Shown here piece by piece: positions 18,817-28,171 of a stretch of 42,623 nt of DNA. This DNA is from Chromatiales bacterium. GTDB lineage: Bacteria > Pseudomonadota > Gammaproteobacteria > Steroidobacterales > GCA-2729495. A program made the translations under genes and the position numbers. The first letter of the stretch is position 1, and each line of letters begins with the position of its first letter. The stretch spans positions 1 through 42,623 of the forward strand of contig JABIQA010000038.1 of assembly GCA_018699155.1 (NCBI GenBank), written 5' to 3'. A model generated the notes under the pieces. That model had not been told where the DNA came from. It made no database searches and was given only the letters and a program-made list of their open reading frames with translations.

Positions 18817-19283
18817 GTGCGGCAACAGATGACTTTTTGCCGGAGGTTCGCGGCATGACACTGGAAGATATTCCTGCGGTTACAGTTATTGAATCCAAAT
18901 CCTACGACTTCCCCTGGTATGCAAACACCTTTCGTGACTGTTTAAGCTCTGGTTACCATGGCGTCGTATTCGAGCGCCATGGAATATTGTTTGGCTATGG
19001 CATGCTGTCGGCAGCGGTGGGTGAGGCGCACCTGTTAAATCTTTGCGTTGCCCCTGAAATGCAGGGTAAGGGTCATGGCGATCGTATGCTGCATGTATTG
19101 ATCGACATGGCTCGTGAGTTGGGTGCTATGCAAATGTATCTTGAGGTTCGGGCATCAAACAATGCGGCGAAATACCTTTACTATCGGGCGGGATTTAATG
19201 AAGTTGGCCTGCGTAAAAATTACTATCAGGCGAAAAACGGCCGCGAGGATGCGGTGGTTTTTGCGAAAGAGTTAGTGGTTTGA
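18813..19283 (+). CDS. rimI: Ribosomal protein S18 N-alpha-acetyltransferase RimI
   Basis: GNAT-fold acetyltransferase that acetylates the N-terminal Ala of ribosomal protein S18. In its 156 residues the acetyl-CoA-binding motif A reads NLCVAPEMQGKGHGDRML near 71-88. It is followed by LEVRASNNAAKYLYYRAGF near 110-128, which carries the conserved Glu and Tyr of RimI. The ATG overlaps the preceding stop by 4 bp (ATGA) and its own stop overlaps the next start, so this is the middle of a coupled three-gene unit. An N-terminal extension of about 10 residues relative to E. coli is present but unremarkable. Confidence 0.93.
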   Translation: MSAATDDFLPEVRGMTLEDIPAVTVIESKSYDFPWYANTFRDCLSSGYHGVVFERHGILFGYGMLSAAVGEAHLLNLCVAPEMQGKGHGDRMLHVLIDMARELGAMQMYLEVRASNNAAKYLYYRAGFNEVGLRKNYYQAKNGREDAVVFAKELVV

Positions 19284-20533
19284 TGAGCCCGATTTACGGA
19301 CGTAAAACAGTTATTGGCTGGGCCCTATATGACTGGGCTAACTCCGCTTTTTCATTAACAGTTGTCACCGCATTTTTCCCTATTCTGTTGTCGGGTTATT
19401 GGAATGATGATGCTGCATCGGTAGTGACGACCTTTCGCCTAGGTTGGAGTAATGCCGGTGCCAGTTTAATTGTCGCAATATTTGCACCGGTGCTCGGCGT
19501 AATGGCTGATGGTCGCGGCAGTCGCAAGCATATGGTGGCATTGTTTGCGGCAGTGGGCTTAAGCATGACTGCCGCGTTGTTCTGGGTCGCCCAGGGCGAG
19601 TGGTTATTTGCAATTGTGCTCTATGCGCTTGCGTATATCGGCTTTGCTGGCGGCAATTCATTTTATGATTCGCTGCTTACTAATGTTGCTGATGACGCAG
19701 AGTTTGACCGAGTGTCGGCTTACGGCTTTGCCTTAGGTTATTTGGGCGGCGCATTACTGTTCACATTAAATGTACTTATGGTAATGAATCCCGAATGGTT
19801 CGGCCTTGCAACCGCAGAAGAAGCCATGCGCTGGTCATTTTTATCCGTGGGTATTTGGTGGGGTGTGTTCAGTATTCCGTTACTGCTTTGGGTGCCGGAA
19901 CGTGCCCCCGATGCTGCGTCACTCCGGAGCATCTCGTTTCTGGACGGTTGGCGGCAGGTTATAGCGACGCTGCGCAACGTCCGTCATCATCGCGCATTGG
20001 CGATATTCTTGTTGGCTTATTGGTTCTATATCGACGGAGTTTATACCATTATTAAAATGGCCGTTGATTATGGTTTGTCGCGTGGCCTCGCAGCTGAAGA
20101 TTTGATTTCTGCCATCCTGTTAACCAACTATGTTGGTTTTCCTGCAGCGATTGCGTTCGGGGTTTTGGGTGCCCGCATCGGCGCCCGCAAAGGCATCTAT
20201 ATTGCGTTAACGATCTATGTTCTGGTTACCCTTGCGGCACCGTTTGTGACCCTGAGTTGGCATTTCTATGCGCTAGCATTCACCATTGGCCTGGTGCAGG
20301 GCGGGGTGCAGAGCCTCAGTCGCTCCCTCTACGCTCGTCTCATTCCGCCCGGTCGGCATGCCGAGTTTTTTGGTTTTTACAACATGCTTGGTAAGTTCGC
20401 TGCAATTCTGGGGCCGGCACTCACTGGTATTGTTGCATTGCTAACGGGCAGCCAGCGTTTGGGTATTTTATCAGTGATGGTTTTATTTCTTAGCGGGCTA
20501 TATCTGTTACGCAAAGTACCGATTGAGGATTAG
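19280..20533 (+). CDS. UMF1/BtlA-type MFS transporter (Atg22-like)
   Basis: Polytopic inner-membrane protein of 417 residues with about 11-12 predicted membrane helices. The N-terminal GWALYDWANSAFSLTVVTAF (11-30) is the hallmark of the UMF1 family of the major facilitator superfamily, related to the yeast vacuolar effluxer Atg22. Internal MFS loops such as GVMADGRGSRKHM near 72-84 and GARIGARKG near 299-307 support this. Substrates of bacterial members are largely unknown; amino acids or small solutes are guesses from the yeast relative. It overlaps rimI by 4 bp, and its stop codon overlaps that of the convergent tgpA gene (TTAG at 20530-20533). Confidence 0.88.
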   Translation: MMSPIYGRKTVIGWALYDWANSAFSLTVVTAFFPILLSGYWNDDAASVVTTFRLGWSNAGASLIVAIFAPVLGVMADGRGSRKHMVALFAAVGLSMTAALFWVAQGEWLFAIVLYALAYIGFAGGNSFYDSLLTNVADDAEFDRVSAYGFALGYLGGALLFTLNVLMVMNPEWFGLATAEEAMRWSFLSVGIWWGVFSIPLLLWVPERAPDAASLRSISFLDGWRQVIATLRNVRHHRALAIFLLAYWFYIDGVYTIIKMAVDYGLSRGLAAEDLISAILLTNYVGFPAAIAFGVLGARIGARKGIYIALTIYVLVTLAAPFVTLSWHFYALAFTIGLVQGGVQSLSRSLYARLIPPGRHAEFFGFYNMLGKFAAILGPALTGIVALLTGSQRLGILSVMVLFLSGLYLLRKVPIED

Positions 20534-22527
20534 CCTGAAGTCGGTTCAAAGGCTTTCACGAGTTCAGTTAATTGTCGCAGCTCTTCTGTTGGGGCAGCGC
20601 TGCCAACTGACTCATAGCGCAGCCGGATATACATTTGTGTAATCAATTCAATCTGTGGTCTGTCGGTTTGCCGGAGTCGGCTGGCGCGAGCGGCGAAACT
20701 TGCAGGGCCTTCGCTGCGGTGACGAGTTACTCCGCTAGCGGCCAGTTTCTTGCAGAAGGTTTCGTAAATTTGCAGCAGCGGGTCTTTGTTGCTGCGGATG
20801 CTGAAGCGCAGGTAATACGTAAGTGCCGCCATTAACAGGCTTAGGCTGATCGCCATTAGCAGAACCAGATCCCGCATATCCGGCTTGTCGAAACCTGCAT
20901 TACGCAATAAGTCTGACTGCATTTCGGGGCCGAAAGCCAGTACCCAGCGGTTCCATGCGGCATTGACAGCATCCAGACTGAGTATTGCCTGATGGAATAG
21001 TTGCGTATTGCGCATGTTGCGGCGGAAATCGAAATCGCGGTCGGATAATGCTTCGTCCAGACCGAGTTCAACCCGCTGTGGAGCCACCGCAGCAGTCGGG
21101 TCAGCACGCAACCAGTTACCGTCTATCCAGACCTCGGCCCAAGCGTGCGCATCGGATTGGCGCACGATCAGGTCGTTGTTAATTGGATTCACTTCGCCAC
21201 CGAGGTATCCGGTGACCACCCGCGCTGGAATATTTGCGGCGCGGGCGAGTGTCGCAAAGGCCGATGCATAGTGCTCACAGAACCCTCTGCGACTGGTGAA
21301 CAAAAATTCGTCTACCGGGTTGTTACCTAAGCGCGGTGGCCGAAGTGTGTAGTAGAAATCCTGTTGCCGGAACATATCGAGTACCCGATTCAGATAGTCT
21401 TTGTCGCTGCTCGATTCATTTCTGAGCTTTAGTGCAAATGCCAGTGTCTCCGGGTTACGTCCGGTCGGTAAGTACCGCATAGCCTGAATGTGCCGTTCGA
21501 CATCAGGCACTTGTTTTCGGGCAAGTTGATAAGATCGTGCCGTATAGGCAATACGCTGTTGTACCGGTGTTTGACTGATCAACTGCAGGTTTGCCGATAG
21601 ATAGGCTTTGCCCTGGCTCCATTGCACTGGGGTTTCTAATGCGAGCAACCATTCTCTGCCGTGCGGCTCGAGCATTAGTTCGTATTCGTAGTAGGTGCCA
21701 CCCACCAATAGATCCTCCACTGAAACTATCGGTTCACCCCGATCAGCCCACGACCATTCCCGGCCATTGAAGTAAGTCATCACCGGACCGCGCCAATAGC
21801 GCTCACTTGCCGGTGGTATAGCGCCGTTGAACCTTACCCGGAAGGCAACACTATCGGAGAGGCTTAAGCTGGAGATATCGCCCGGACTCATCTGATCGCT
21901 GAGACCGGTTTGCGCGCTGTAGCCACCGGTAGACATCGCCCAGAACGGTGCCGGAATCCGCGGGAATAGAAAGAACAGCACCAGCATGATAGGCAGCGCC
22001 TGAATAATGAGTCCGGCGGTTTTTGTGATGACTTGGCGCGATGGCAATACTGCACCAACCCGGCTGATCTGAATCAATGCAGCGACTGACAGACTAACGC
22101 CAAATAGTATGTAGGGGATGGCCCAGAGCTGTTGTTCACGAAGAAATGCCGCAAACATCAGGAACCAGCAAATTGCGGATACGACGGTCAGGTCCCGCCC
22201 AGTTTTAGTTTCGAGGATCTTCAGCGCCAACATCACCAGCAGCAATGCTGTGCCAGCCTCTACGCCGGTAATGCTGCGGTAGGTAAAGCCAACGGCAGCT
22301 AGGGCTGCAAACACCAGTGGCACCTTGATCCACGCAGAGGGCATGCCCCAGTTGCGATACTCGAGTGCATAGCGCCAAGCGCCAACGCCGAGCAGCAGAA
22401 GCGTGATCCATATATTCACATGGAGAAGGTGTGGAAGACTTACGAAAAGAACGACAGTGAGCAGCCACAGTATGCGCGTGCGTTTATCCTGCGCATCGGG
22501 TTCATGCAATGGTGGGAGTTTATCCAT
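20530..22527 (-). CDS. tgpA: TgpA-type membrane transglutaminase-like protein (DUF3488 + transglutaminase core)
   Basis: Integral membrane protein of 665 residues. The N-terminal third has six or more hydrophobic helices (DUF3488). A periplasmic transglutaminase core follows, with Cys 417 in RRGFCEHYASAFA, His 461 in SDAHAWAEVW and Asp 476 in ADPTAAV forming the expected catalytic triad. A further helix lies near 551-573 and a cytoplasmic tail (DUF4129-like) ends the protein. TgpA of Pseudomonas aeruginosa is the named relative; its substrate is not clear to me. The ATG at 22527 overlaps the stop of the DUF58 gene (TAATG) and was chosen for that coupling. It belongs to the moxR-DUF58-tgpA unit. 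The three probably act together on a periplasmic or cell-envelope target. Confidence 0.92.
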   Translation of the reverse strand: MDKLPPLHEPDAQDKRTRILWLLTVVLFVSLPHLLHVNIWITLLLLGVGAWRYALEYRNWGMPSAWIKVPLVFAALAAVGFTYRSITGVEAGTALLLVMLALKILETKTGRDLTVVSAICWFLMFAAFLREQQLWAIPYILFGVSLSVAALIQISRVGAVLPSRQVITKTAGLIIQALPIMLVLFFLFPRIPAPFWAMSTGGYSAQTGLSDQMSPGDISSLSLSDSVAFRVRFNGAIPPASERYWRGPVMTYFNGREWSWADRGEPIVSVEDLLVGGTYYEYELMLEPHGREWLLALETPVQWSQGKAYLSANLQLISQTPVQQRIAYTARSYQLARKQVPDVERHIQAMRYLPTGRNPETLAFALKLRNESSSDKDYLNRVLDMFRQQDFYYTLRPPRLGNNPVDEFLFTSRRGFCEHYASAFATLARAANIPARVVTGYLGGEVNPINNDLIVRQSDAHAWAEVWIDGNWLRADPTAAVAPQRVELGLDEALSDRDFDFRRNMRNTQLFHQAILSLDAVNAAWNRWVLAFGPEMQSDLLRNAGFDKPDMRDLVLLMAISLSLLMAALTYYLRFSIRSNKDPLLQIYETFCKKLAASGVTRHRSEGPASFAARASRLRQTDRPQIELITQMYIRLRYESVGSAAPTEELRQLTELVKAFEPTSG

Positions 22528-23537
22528 TAGCTGCGGCTTGGTTTCGTCGGCGCGAACATCGCCAGTTCGCGCAAGCAATGATGCAGATGCGAGTGGCCTT
22601 TTGCCGGAGAGACAGCCACGCCGGGCAGACGTAGTCCGTAAATCTGTTGCTCATTATCGGCATCAATCACTAGGCGGCACATTGCGGAAAGGCGACTTTC
22701 AGTATCTGGGTAGGCCAGTTGATTCCAATCGATCCACAATGGCATTTGGCCGCCTTCCTTATATTCCTTAACGAGCAAAATGCCGAGGCTGGCTGCTGAC
22801 TTCCATGCAATATTGCGCAGGGAATCGCCGCTACGGTATTCGCGCAAACCAGAGAACTCATCTTCACCGCTTAGACTAAAGCCGCTGAGGCCCTGTTCGC
22901 TGCTGGTTCTTAGAATAGTTTGAAGTCGATCCATGGGCCGCGGATAAACGAGGGCAGGCAGGTCCATATGCACCGAGGCCCAGGCACGAAATAGTCCGAG
23001 TGGGTAAGTAGTGCTTAATTCGATCCGCGGACATGCAATCCAGCCGCGCCTGCTGGTTACCAGTGGCAGTGTGAATATCGCCCGGTTTTCAGCGCGAATA
23101 TCACCGCAGACCAAAACAGTTCGCTCCAGTCCGGCAGAAATTTGCGACCGACTGAGCGCATCGTTATTGTCGAGAATAAATTCAAATTGAGCCTTATCTC
23201 CGGCAAACACTGGTTTTGCTTGTTTGAAGCTAATGCGTAGACCGGCGAGATTCCCATGGCAATGATGCATAGCCACAAGGCCGACAGCGGTGAGCAGAAA
23301 CGTTAGCGCAAAACCCATATTGTTTGCGTAGTTTAGCGAGCCGATGAGCAACATAAGAGCAACGGTCGCAAACAAGAGGCCGGCGCGAGTTGGTAGGATA
23401 TAAATTCGGCGGCGATGCAGCAGTACCGATGAGTCATCGGTGCCCTGACGTTTTAGTATCCACTCATTGCTGCGCGCTCTCAGAGCATTCCGAATGTCGG
23501 CAAGTGTTGCGCGCAGAGTTTCTACCAGCCCCTTCAT
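22527..23537 (-). CDS. DUF58-domain membrane-anchored protein
   Basis: A 336-residue protein with two N-terminal membrane helices (about 53-70 and 75-95). A large domain with a von Willebrand-like topology follows. It contains the DUF58 signature region GLREYRSGDSLRNIAWKSAA near 222-241, preceded by SGFSLSGEDEF. DUF58 proteins accompany MoxR ATPases and transglutaminase-like proteins in many bacteria, often as the partner that couples the ATPase to metal-cofactor or envelope substrates. The start at 23537 overlaps the moxR stop by one base (TGATG). The frame is open further upstream to 23693, but that stretch is antiparallel to nothing and overlaps moxR, so it is not coding in this frame. Confidence 0.92.
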   Translation of the reverse strand: MKGLVETLRATLADIRNALRARSNEWILKRQGTDDSSVLLHRRRIYILPTRAGLLFATVALMLLIGSLNYANNMGFALTFLLTAVGLVAMHHCHGNLAGLRISFKQAKPVFAGDKAQFEFILDNNDALSRSQISAGLERTVLVCGDIRAENRAIFTLPLVTSRRGWIACPRIELSTTYPLGLFRAWASVHMDLPALVYPRPMDRLQTILRTSSEQGLSGFSLSGEDEFSGLREYRSGDSLRNIAWKSAASLGILLVKEYKEGGQMPLWIDWNQLAYPDTESRLSAMCRLVIDADNEQQIYGLRLPGVAVSPAKGHSHLHHCLRELAMFAPTKPSRS

Positions 23538-24472
23538 CAGGGTATGGCGACTTCCGCAAGCACTTGCATTGCCGCTTGGCCTGGCATCGCGCCACTGGCA
23601 GAATTGAGGCGGAGCCGATGGTCGGCAACAGCAGCGAAGACGGATTGCAGGTCTTCTGGTTGAACACCTGCATGGCCCTGAATGAGCGCCCAAGCCCTGG
23701 CAGCGTTGATTAGATCGATACTGGCACGTGGTGATAAACCCAGTTCGAAGTCTGGGTGCTCGCGGGTATAGCGCGTTAATGCCTGCACATAGTCGAGCAG
23801 TGCTTCGCTGACTTCAACCAGTTTGATGGCATGTTGCAAGGCTGGTAGTTCGTCGCCGCTAATCTGCGGCCTTAGTGTTTTTAGCATTCCGCGTCGGTCA
23901 TCGCCACGGAGCAGTTTTCGTTCCAGAGGTTCCGACGGGTAACCCAGGCCGATCTGCATAAGAAAGCGGTCGAGTTGTGATTCGGGCAATGGGTAGGTGC
24001 CAATCTGATGCGCAGGATTCTGTGTGGCGATAACGACAAACGGTTGTGGTAGTTCCCAACTTTCTCCATCAACAGTGACCTGTTGCTCTTCCATTGCTTC
24101 GAGTAATGCGCTCTGCGATTTTGGTGCAGCACGATTCACCTCATCAGCCAGCACCATTTGTGCAAACAGTGGGCCTTTGTGGAAGACAAAGCGGTTGTCG
24201 TTTTGCTGATAGATGGATACGCCAATGACATCGGCAGGCATCAGATCGCTGGTAAATTGGATGCGACTGAAACTGAGGCCGAGACTGCGGGCTAAGGATC
24301 GCGCCATTAGAGTTTTACCCACGCCGGGTACATCTTCAATAAGCAGATGTCCTCCGGCAAGGATGCAGGCTAAGGCCAGCTGTATTTCCTGTTCCTTACC
24401 AAGGATGATCTGGCCAACTTCATTTGCGAGTTTGTCGGTAACGGCTTTAGCGCTTGCAATGTCAGTGACCAT
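23537..24472 (-). CDS. MoxR-family AAA+ ATPase
   Basis: Cytoplasmic AAA+ protein of 311 residues, of the MoxR clade, thought to work as a chaperone for VWA/DUF58 partners. Visible motifs are Walker A DVPGVGKT (47-54), Walker B MVLADEVNRA near 104-113, sensor 1 in VIATQNPAHQIGTYPLPE near 147-164 and the arginine-finger region DRFLMQI near 169-175; the lid domain includes LGLSPRAS near 245-252. It is the first gene of the unit moxR-DUF58-tgpA and begins 12 bp after the valS stop, on the same strand, so the unit could be read through from valS. Confidence 0.95.
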   Translation of the reverse strand: MVTDIASAKAVTDKLANEVGQIILGKEQEIQLALACILAGGHLLIEDVPGVGKTLMARSLARSLGLSFSRIQFTSDLMPADVIGVSIYQQNDNRFVFHKGPLFAQMVLADEVNRAAPKSQSALLEAMEEQQVTVDGESWELPQPFVVIATQNPAHQIGTYPLPESQLDRFLMQIGLGYPSEPLERKLLRGDDRRGMLKTLRPQISGDELPALQHAIKLVEVSEALLDYVQALTRYTREHPDFELGLSPRASIDLINAARAWALIQGHAGVQPEDLQSVFAAVADHRLRLNSASGAMPGQAAMQVLAEVAIP

Positions 24473-24484
24473 GCTGTGTTCCTG

Positions 24485-27373
24485 TTATTCGATTGTGGTC
24501 AGTAGCTCCAGTTGATCATTCAGCTGGCTGATCTCACGTTCCAATTCTTTTTGTCGTTGTCGTTCTTTGTCCACGACAGCCGGCGGTGCTTTGGCAACAA
24601 ATGCTTCGTTGCTAAGCTTACCTTGTAACTTTTTCAGTTCCCCGGTAACTTTTTCCATGGCCTTGCTCAGTCGTACTCGTTCTGCTTCAACGTCGATCAA
24701 ACCGGCCATGGGCACCAGAATTTTCATGCCACCAAGCAAAGCTGTTGCGCTGGGCGGCGGTGTTTCTCCGATATCAAGAAATCGACTGCTTTCCAGACGA
24801 GCAAGTTTACTCAGATAGATTTCATGGCGGACAAACAGCTCGCGATCTTTCTCAGCAGCATCCTGCATTAATACGTTCAGCTGTTTGCCGGGAGAAATAT
24901 CCATTTCACCGCGAATTTGCCGTAAACCGAGTACGAATTCTCTGATCCAGAGCAGCTCTTCTTCAGACTGCTCGTCGCGCGGGCAGTCTGCGCTGTTCGG
25001 ATAGGGTTGCAACATGATGCTGGGGCCCGTTTTGCCAGCCAGCGGCGCAACTTTTTGCCAGATTTCTTCGGTAATGAACGGCGTAATAGGGTGCAGACAG
25101 CGAAGCAATGCTTCGAGCACCGTGATCAGCGTGTTACGAGTGAGGGCTTTTTCGCTCTCTGACAGGTTGTCGTCCTGCAGGATGGGCTTCGACAGCTCAA
25201 GGTACCAATCGCAGTACTCGTTCCAGGTGAATTCATATAGGTCTTTGGCGGCAAGGTCGAGACGATAGGCCTCGATGTGCCGCTGCACTTCGCCAATGGT
25301 TTTGCCAAGTCGCGATAGGATCCATCGGTCAGGTAGGCTGAGTTTAGCGGGGTCGATAGTTTGTCCGGTAGCGCAGTCGACATCACCCTCGGTATTCATT
25401 AGGGCATAGCGCGTGGCATTCCAAATTTTGTTGCAGAAATTGCGATAGCCAGAAACACGATTTAAATCAAAGCGGACATCGCGACCGTTGCTGGCGAGCG
25501 CTGCGAAGGTGAAACGCAATGCATCAGTGCCAAATTCGGGAATACCATCGGGAAACTGCTGGCGGGTGGACTTTTCAATTTTAGGTCGTAATGCTGGCTG
25601 CATTAAACCGCCGGTGCGTTTTTCCACCAGCGGTTCTAATTCAATACCATCAATCAGATCCAGTGGGTCCAACACGTTGCCTTTTGACTTCGACATCTTC
25701 TGGCCATCTTGGTCGCGGATCAAACCGTGGATATACACTTCACGGAATGGTACGTCGCCGGCAAACTTTATGCCCATCATGATCATACGCGCAACCCAGA
25801 AGAAAATGATGTCAAAACCGGTGACCAGCACATTGCCGGGATAAAAAGTTTTTAGTGCATCCGGGTCGTTCGGCCAACCGAGTGTAGAGAATGGCCACAG
25901 CGCTGACGAGAACCAGGTGTCGAGTACGTCGGGGTCCTGAATAAGCTTTTCTGTAGCCGGTATGTTGTATTTCTCGCGGGCTTCCGCTTCATTGTGCGCA
26001 ACATAGATGCTGCCATCTTCGCCGTACCAAGCTGGAATCCGATGACCCCACCACAGTTGGCGCGAAATACACCAGTCCTGAATGTTATTCATCCATTCGA
26101 AGTAGGTTTTCGACCAGTTTACCGGAATGAATTTAATTCGCCCATCTTCTACCGCCTCAATAGCGGGTTTAGCCAGCGGCCCTGTTTTTACAAACCATTG
26201 GTCGGTGAGATACGGTTCAATAACCTGACCGCTGCGGTCGCCACGCGGGACCATTAATTTGTGGTCGGCGATTTTCTCAAGCAGTCCAAGTGCATCGAGA
26301 TCGGCAACAATGGCTTTACGTGCAGCGAAGCGATCCATCCCACGATATTTTTCAGGCAGCAGTGTATAGGTATCGACATCGCTGGTGGAGCCATCGACTC
26401 CCGGCTTATGCACTGCTTTGTGCCCGAAGGTGAGGTCATCGCTAGCAGATGCTTTTATATGCGCGTCGACAGTAAAGATATTAATCAGACCGCCATGCGG
26501 GATATTGCCGAGTTCTTCTTTATGCCTGCTCCACACCTCATAGTCATTAAAGTCATGTGCGGGAGTGATCTTGACGCAACCACTACCAAACTCAGGGTCG
26601 ACATACTCATCGGCAATAATCGGAATATGCCGGCCGGTGAGGGGTAGGCTGACCATTTTTCCGATCAGATGCCCGTAACGTTCGTCATCCGGGTGAACCG
26701 CCACAGCGGCATCGCCCAGCATAGTTTCCGGGCGGGTGGTGGCAACGGTCAGGTGGCCTTTGCCATCAGCAAGCGGGTAGCGGAAGTGCCAAAGGTAGCC
26801 GTTCTCTTCTTCAGAGATGACTTCCAGGTCAGAGACGGCGGTGTGCAATACCGGGTCCCAGTTAACCAGACGCTTGCCGCGGAAGATAAGCCCTTCGTTA
26901 TGCAGGCTGACGAAAACTTCAATTACGGCCTCAGACAAACCCTCGTCCATTGTGAAACGTTCACTCTCCCAGTCGAGCGAACTGCCCATCCGGCGCAACT
27001 GATTGGAGATGGTGTTGCCCGATTTTTCTTTCCACTCCCAGACTTTCTCAAGGAATGCTTCGCGCCCGAGATCATGGCGACTGATGCCTTCAGCTTCAAG
27101 TTGGCGTTCTACAACCATCTGCGTGGCAATTCCGGCATGATCGGTGCCGGGTTGCCATAGTGTGTTGTGCCCCTGCATGCGGTGGTAGCGGATCAGGGTG
27201 TCCATGATGGTGTCCTGAAATGCATGACCCATATGCAATGTGCCGGTCACATTAGGTGGCGGAATCATGATGCAATAGGGTTTTCCCTCATTCGAGGGTT
27301 CGAAGTAGCCTGCGGTTTCCCACTGCTTATACCAGCGCTCTTCAATATCGCCAGGTTGGTATGTTTTATCCAT
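24485..27373 (-). CDS. valS: Valyl-tRNA synthetase
   Basis: Class I synthetase of 962 residues that charges tRNA-Val and edits mis-activated threonine. The HIGH motif is HMGH at 47-50 within [18 protein letters not shown] is at 559-563, and the CP1 editing domain lies between about 190 and 350 ([10 protein letters not shown] near 207-216). The anticodon domain begins near 640. The final 65 residues form a charged coiled coil typical of ValS, which helps bind tRNA. The upstream gene ends 6 bp before it. Length and motifs are entirely normal. Confidence 0.98.
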   Translation of the reverse strand: MDKTYQPGDIEERWYKQWETAGYFEPSNEGKPYCIMIPPPNVTGTLHMGHAFQDTIMDTLIRYHRMQGHNTLWQPGTDHAGIATQMVVERQLEAEGISRHDLGREAFLEKVWEWKEKSGNTISNQLRRMGSSLDWESERFTMDEGLSEAVIEVFVSLHNEGLIFRGKRLVNWDPVLHTAVSDLEVISEEENGYLWHFRYPLADGKGHLTVATTRPETMLGDAAVAVHPDDERYGHLIGKMVSLPLTGRHIPIIADEYVDPEFGSGCVKITPAHDFNDYEVWSRHKEELGNIPHGGLINIFTVDAHIKASASDDLTFGHKAVHKPGVDGSTSDVDTYTLLPEKYRGMDRFAARKAIVADLDALGLLEKIADHKLMVPRGDRSGQVIEPYLTDQWFVKTGPLAKPAIEAVEDGRIKFIPVNWSKTYFEWMNNIQDWCISRQLWWGHRIPAWYGEDGSIYVAHNEAEAREKYNIPATEKLIQDPDVLDTWFSSALWPFSTLGWPNDPDALKTFYPGNVLVTGFDIIFFWVARMIMMGIKFAGDVPFREVYIHGLIRDQDGQKMSKSKGNVLDPLDLIDGIELEPLVEKRTGGLMQPALRPKIEKSTRQQFPDGIPEFGTDALRFTFAALASNGRDVRFDLNRVSGYRNFCNKIWNATRYALMNTEGDVDCATGQTIDPAKLSLPDRWILSRLGKTIGEVQRHIEAYRLDLAAKDLYEFTWNEYCDWYLELSKPILQDDNLSESEKALTRNTLITVLEALLRCLHPITPFITEEIWQKVAPLAGKTGPSIMLQPYPNSADCPRDEQSEEELLWIREFVLGLRQIRGEMDISPGKQLNVLMQDAAEKDRELFVRHEIYLSKLARLESSRFLDIGETPPPSATALLGGMKILVPMAGLIDVEAERVRLSKAMEKVTGELKKLQGKLSNEAFVAKAPPAVVDKERQRQKELEREISQLNDQLELLTTIE

Positions 27374-27379
27374 GAATCC

Positions 27380-27700
27380 TTAGTCCGGTTCCCCGGTTCC
27401 CTGAACGGGTTTGCCGAGGTGTTCTTGCAAAATAGTATCGATTATCTCAGGCAGTTCATCACGAAGATGATTGGTGAGATCTTCCAGTAGCGCATTTTCC
27501 ATTTCGCGAATAGCGCTGTAGAGCAAGCGTTCCATCAATCCATGCGCGCTGTCGGTAAGGCGGATACGCAGTTCGTTAATCTGATGCTCGTCGAGCATCA
27601 GTGTCGGGCTGCTGCCCAGAGCCAGATCTGCGGCCTCAGTCAATACCGGTATATCCAATGAATCTGTGAGTACCGGAATGTCGTTATCATCTATAGCCAA
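27380..27700 (-). CDS. Small protein of unknown function between holC and valS
   Basis: A 106-residue acidic protein if read from the TTG at 27700, which lies one base after the holC stop; the frame has no ATG in a sensible place and stays open into holC up to 27856. Near its N-terminus it repeats the short segment DIPVLT twice (about residues 7-12 and 16-21). The rest is predicted helical, for example LRIRLTDSAHGLMERLLYSA near 43-62. No catalytic motif was seen. A small gene of this kind also lies between holC and valS in Pseudomonas, which supports its being real and translated from the pepA-holC-valS transcript. The start codon is the least certain part; the ATG at 27595 would give a shorter product. 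Confidence 0.72.
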   Translation of the reverse strand: MAIDDNDIPVLTDSLDIPVLTEAADLALGSSPTLMLDEHQINELRIRLTDSAHGLMERLLYSAIREMENALLEDLTNHLRDELPEIIDTILQEHLGKPVQGTGEPD

Positions 27701-27701
27701 T

Positions 27702-28148
27702 TCAATTACCGCCGATTTTATGCGTGTCGGGTTCGATCCCCGCCGCCCGGTACTGAGTAAATCGTTGTCGTCCGGACTGTCTAACCGTGGTTGATGCGTC
27801 AATAATTTCGGCGATCCGCGGGAATCTGTCGAAGTTAGCCGGCACTGGGTTAGCAAGATTGATTATCAAACCATATTCTTTACTGGCCGGCTGTTCATGC
27901 CCAATCATAATGGGCGCAGACGTCTGATGGCTATCCCCGCTTAGATTGTGTGGTACGAAGCCATCATCTTTGAATGTCCATAGCAGCTTGTTGAGCTCCA
28001 TCGCCTCACTGCTTGTTGCAGCTAGCAGGTAGATGGTATTGCCTGCTTTGTACGCAGTTTCTGTTAATCGACAGACAAAATTAAGCCTCTCGGGCCGGGA
28101 AGCCGACTCAAGGACATAAAAATCAACACGGGTCGCAGTATCCTGCAA
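27702..28148 (-). CDS. holC: DNA polymerase III subunit chi
   Basis: The chi subunit links the clamp loader, through psi (HolD), to single-stranded DNA-binding protein. This 148-residue protein starts MQDTATRVDFYVLES and contains CRLTETAYKAGNTIYLLAA near 26-44. It also has the LNKLLWTFKDDGFVPHNL stretch near 53-70, matching LW.F....F.PH of HolC, then PIMIGH near 79-84. The C-terminal 25 residues are a polar extension beyond the E. coli length. It follows pepA by 23 bp as in E. coli and Pseudomonas (pepA-holC-valS). The window also has a HolD-like protein at 17968-18816, so both members of the chi-psi bridge may be encoded here. Confidence 0.93.
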   Translation of the reverse strand: MQDTATRVDFYVLESASRPERLNFVCRLTETAYKAGNTIYLLAATSSEAMELNKLLWTFKDDGFVPHNLSGDSHQTSAPIMIGHEQPASKEYGLIINLANPVPANFDRFPRIAEIIDASTTVRQSGRQRFTQYRAAGIEPDTHKIGGN

Positions 28149-28171
28149 CAGGCTTCTCCTTCAGCGCTAGC

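Noticed and set aside
23538-23693. Upstream extension of the DUF58 frame to 23693
   Set aside because: The extension is a Cys/Arg-rich read of moxR in another frame; the overlapping TGATG start is the normal coupling signal.
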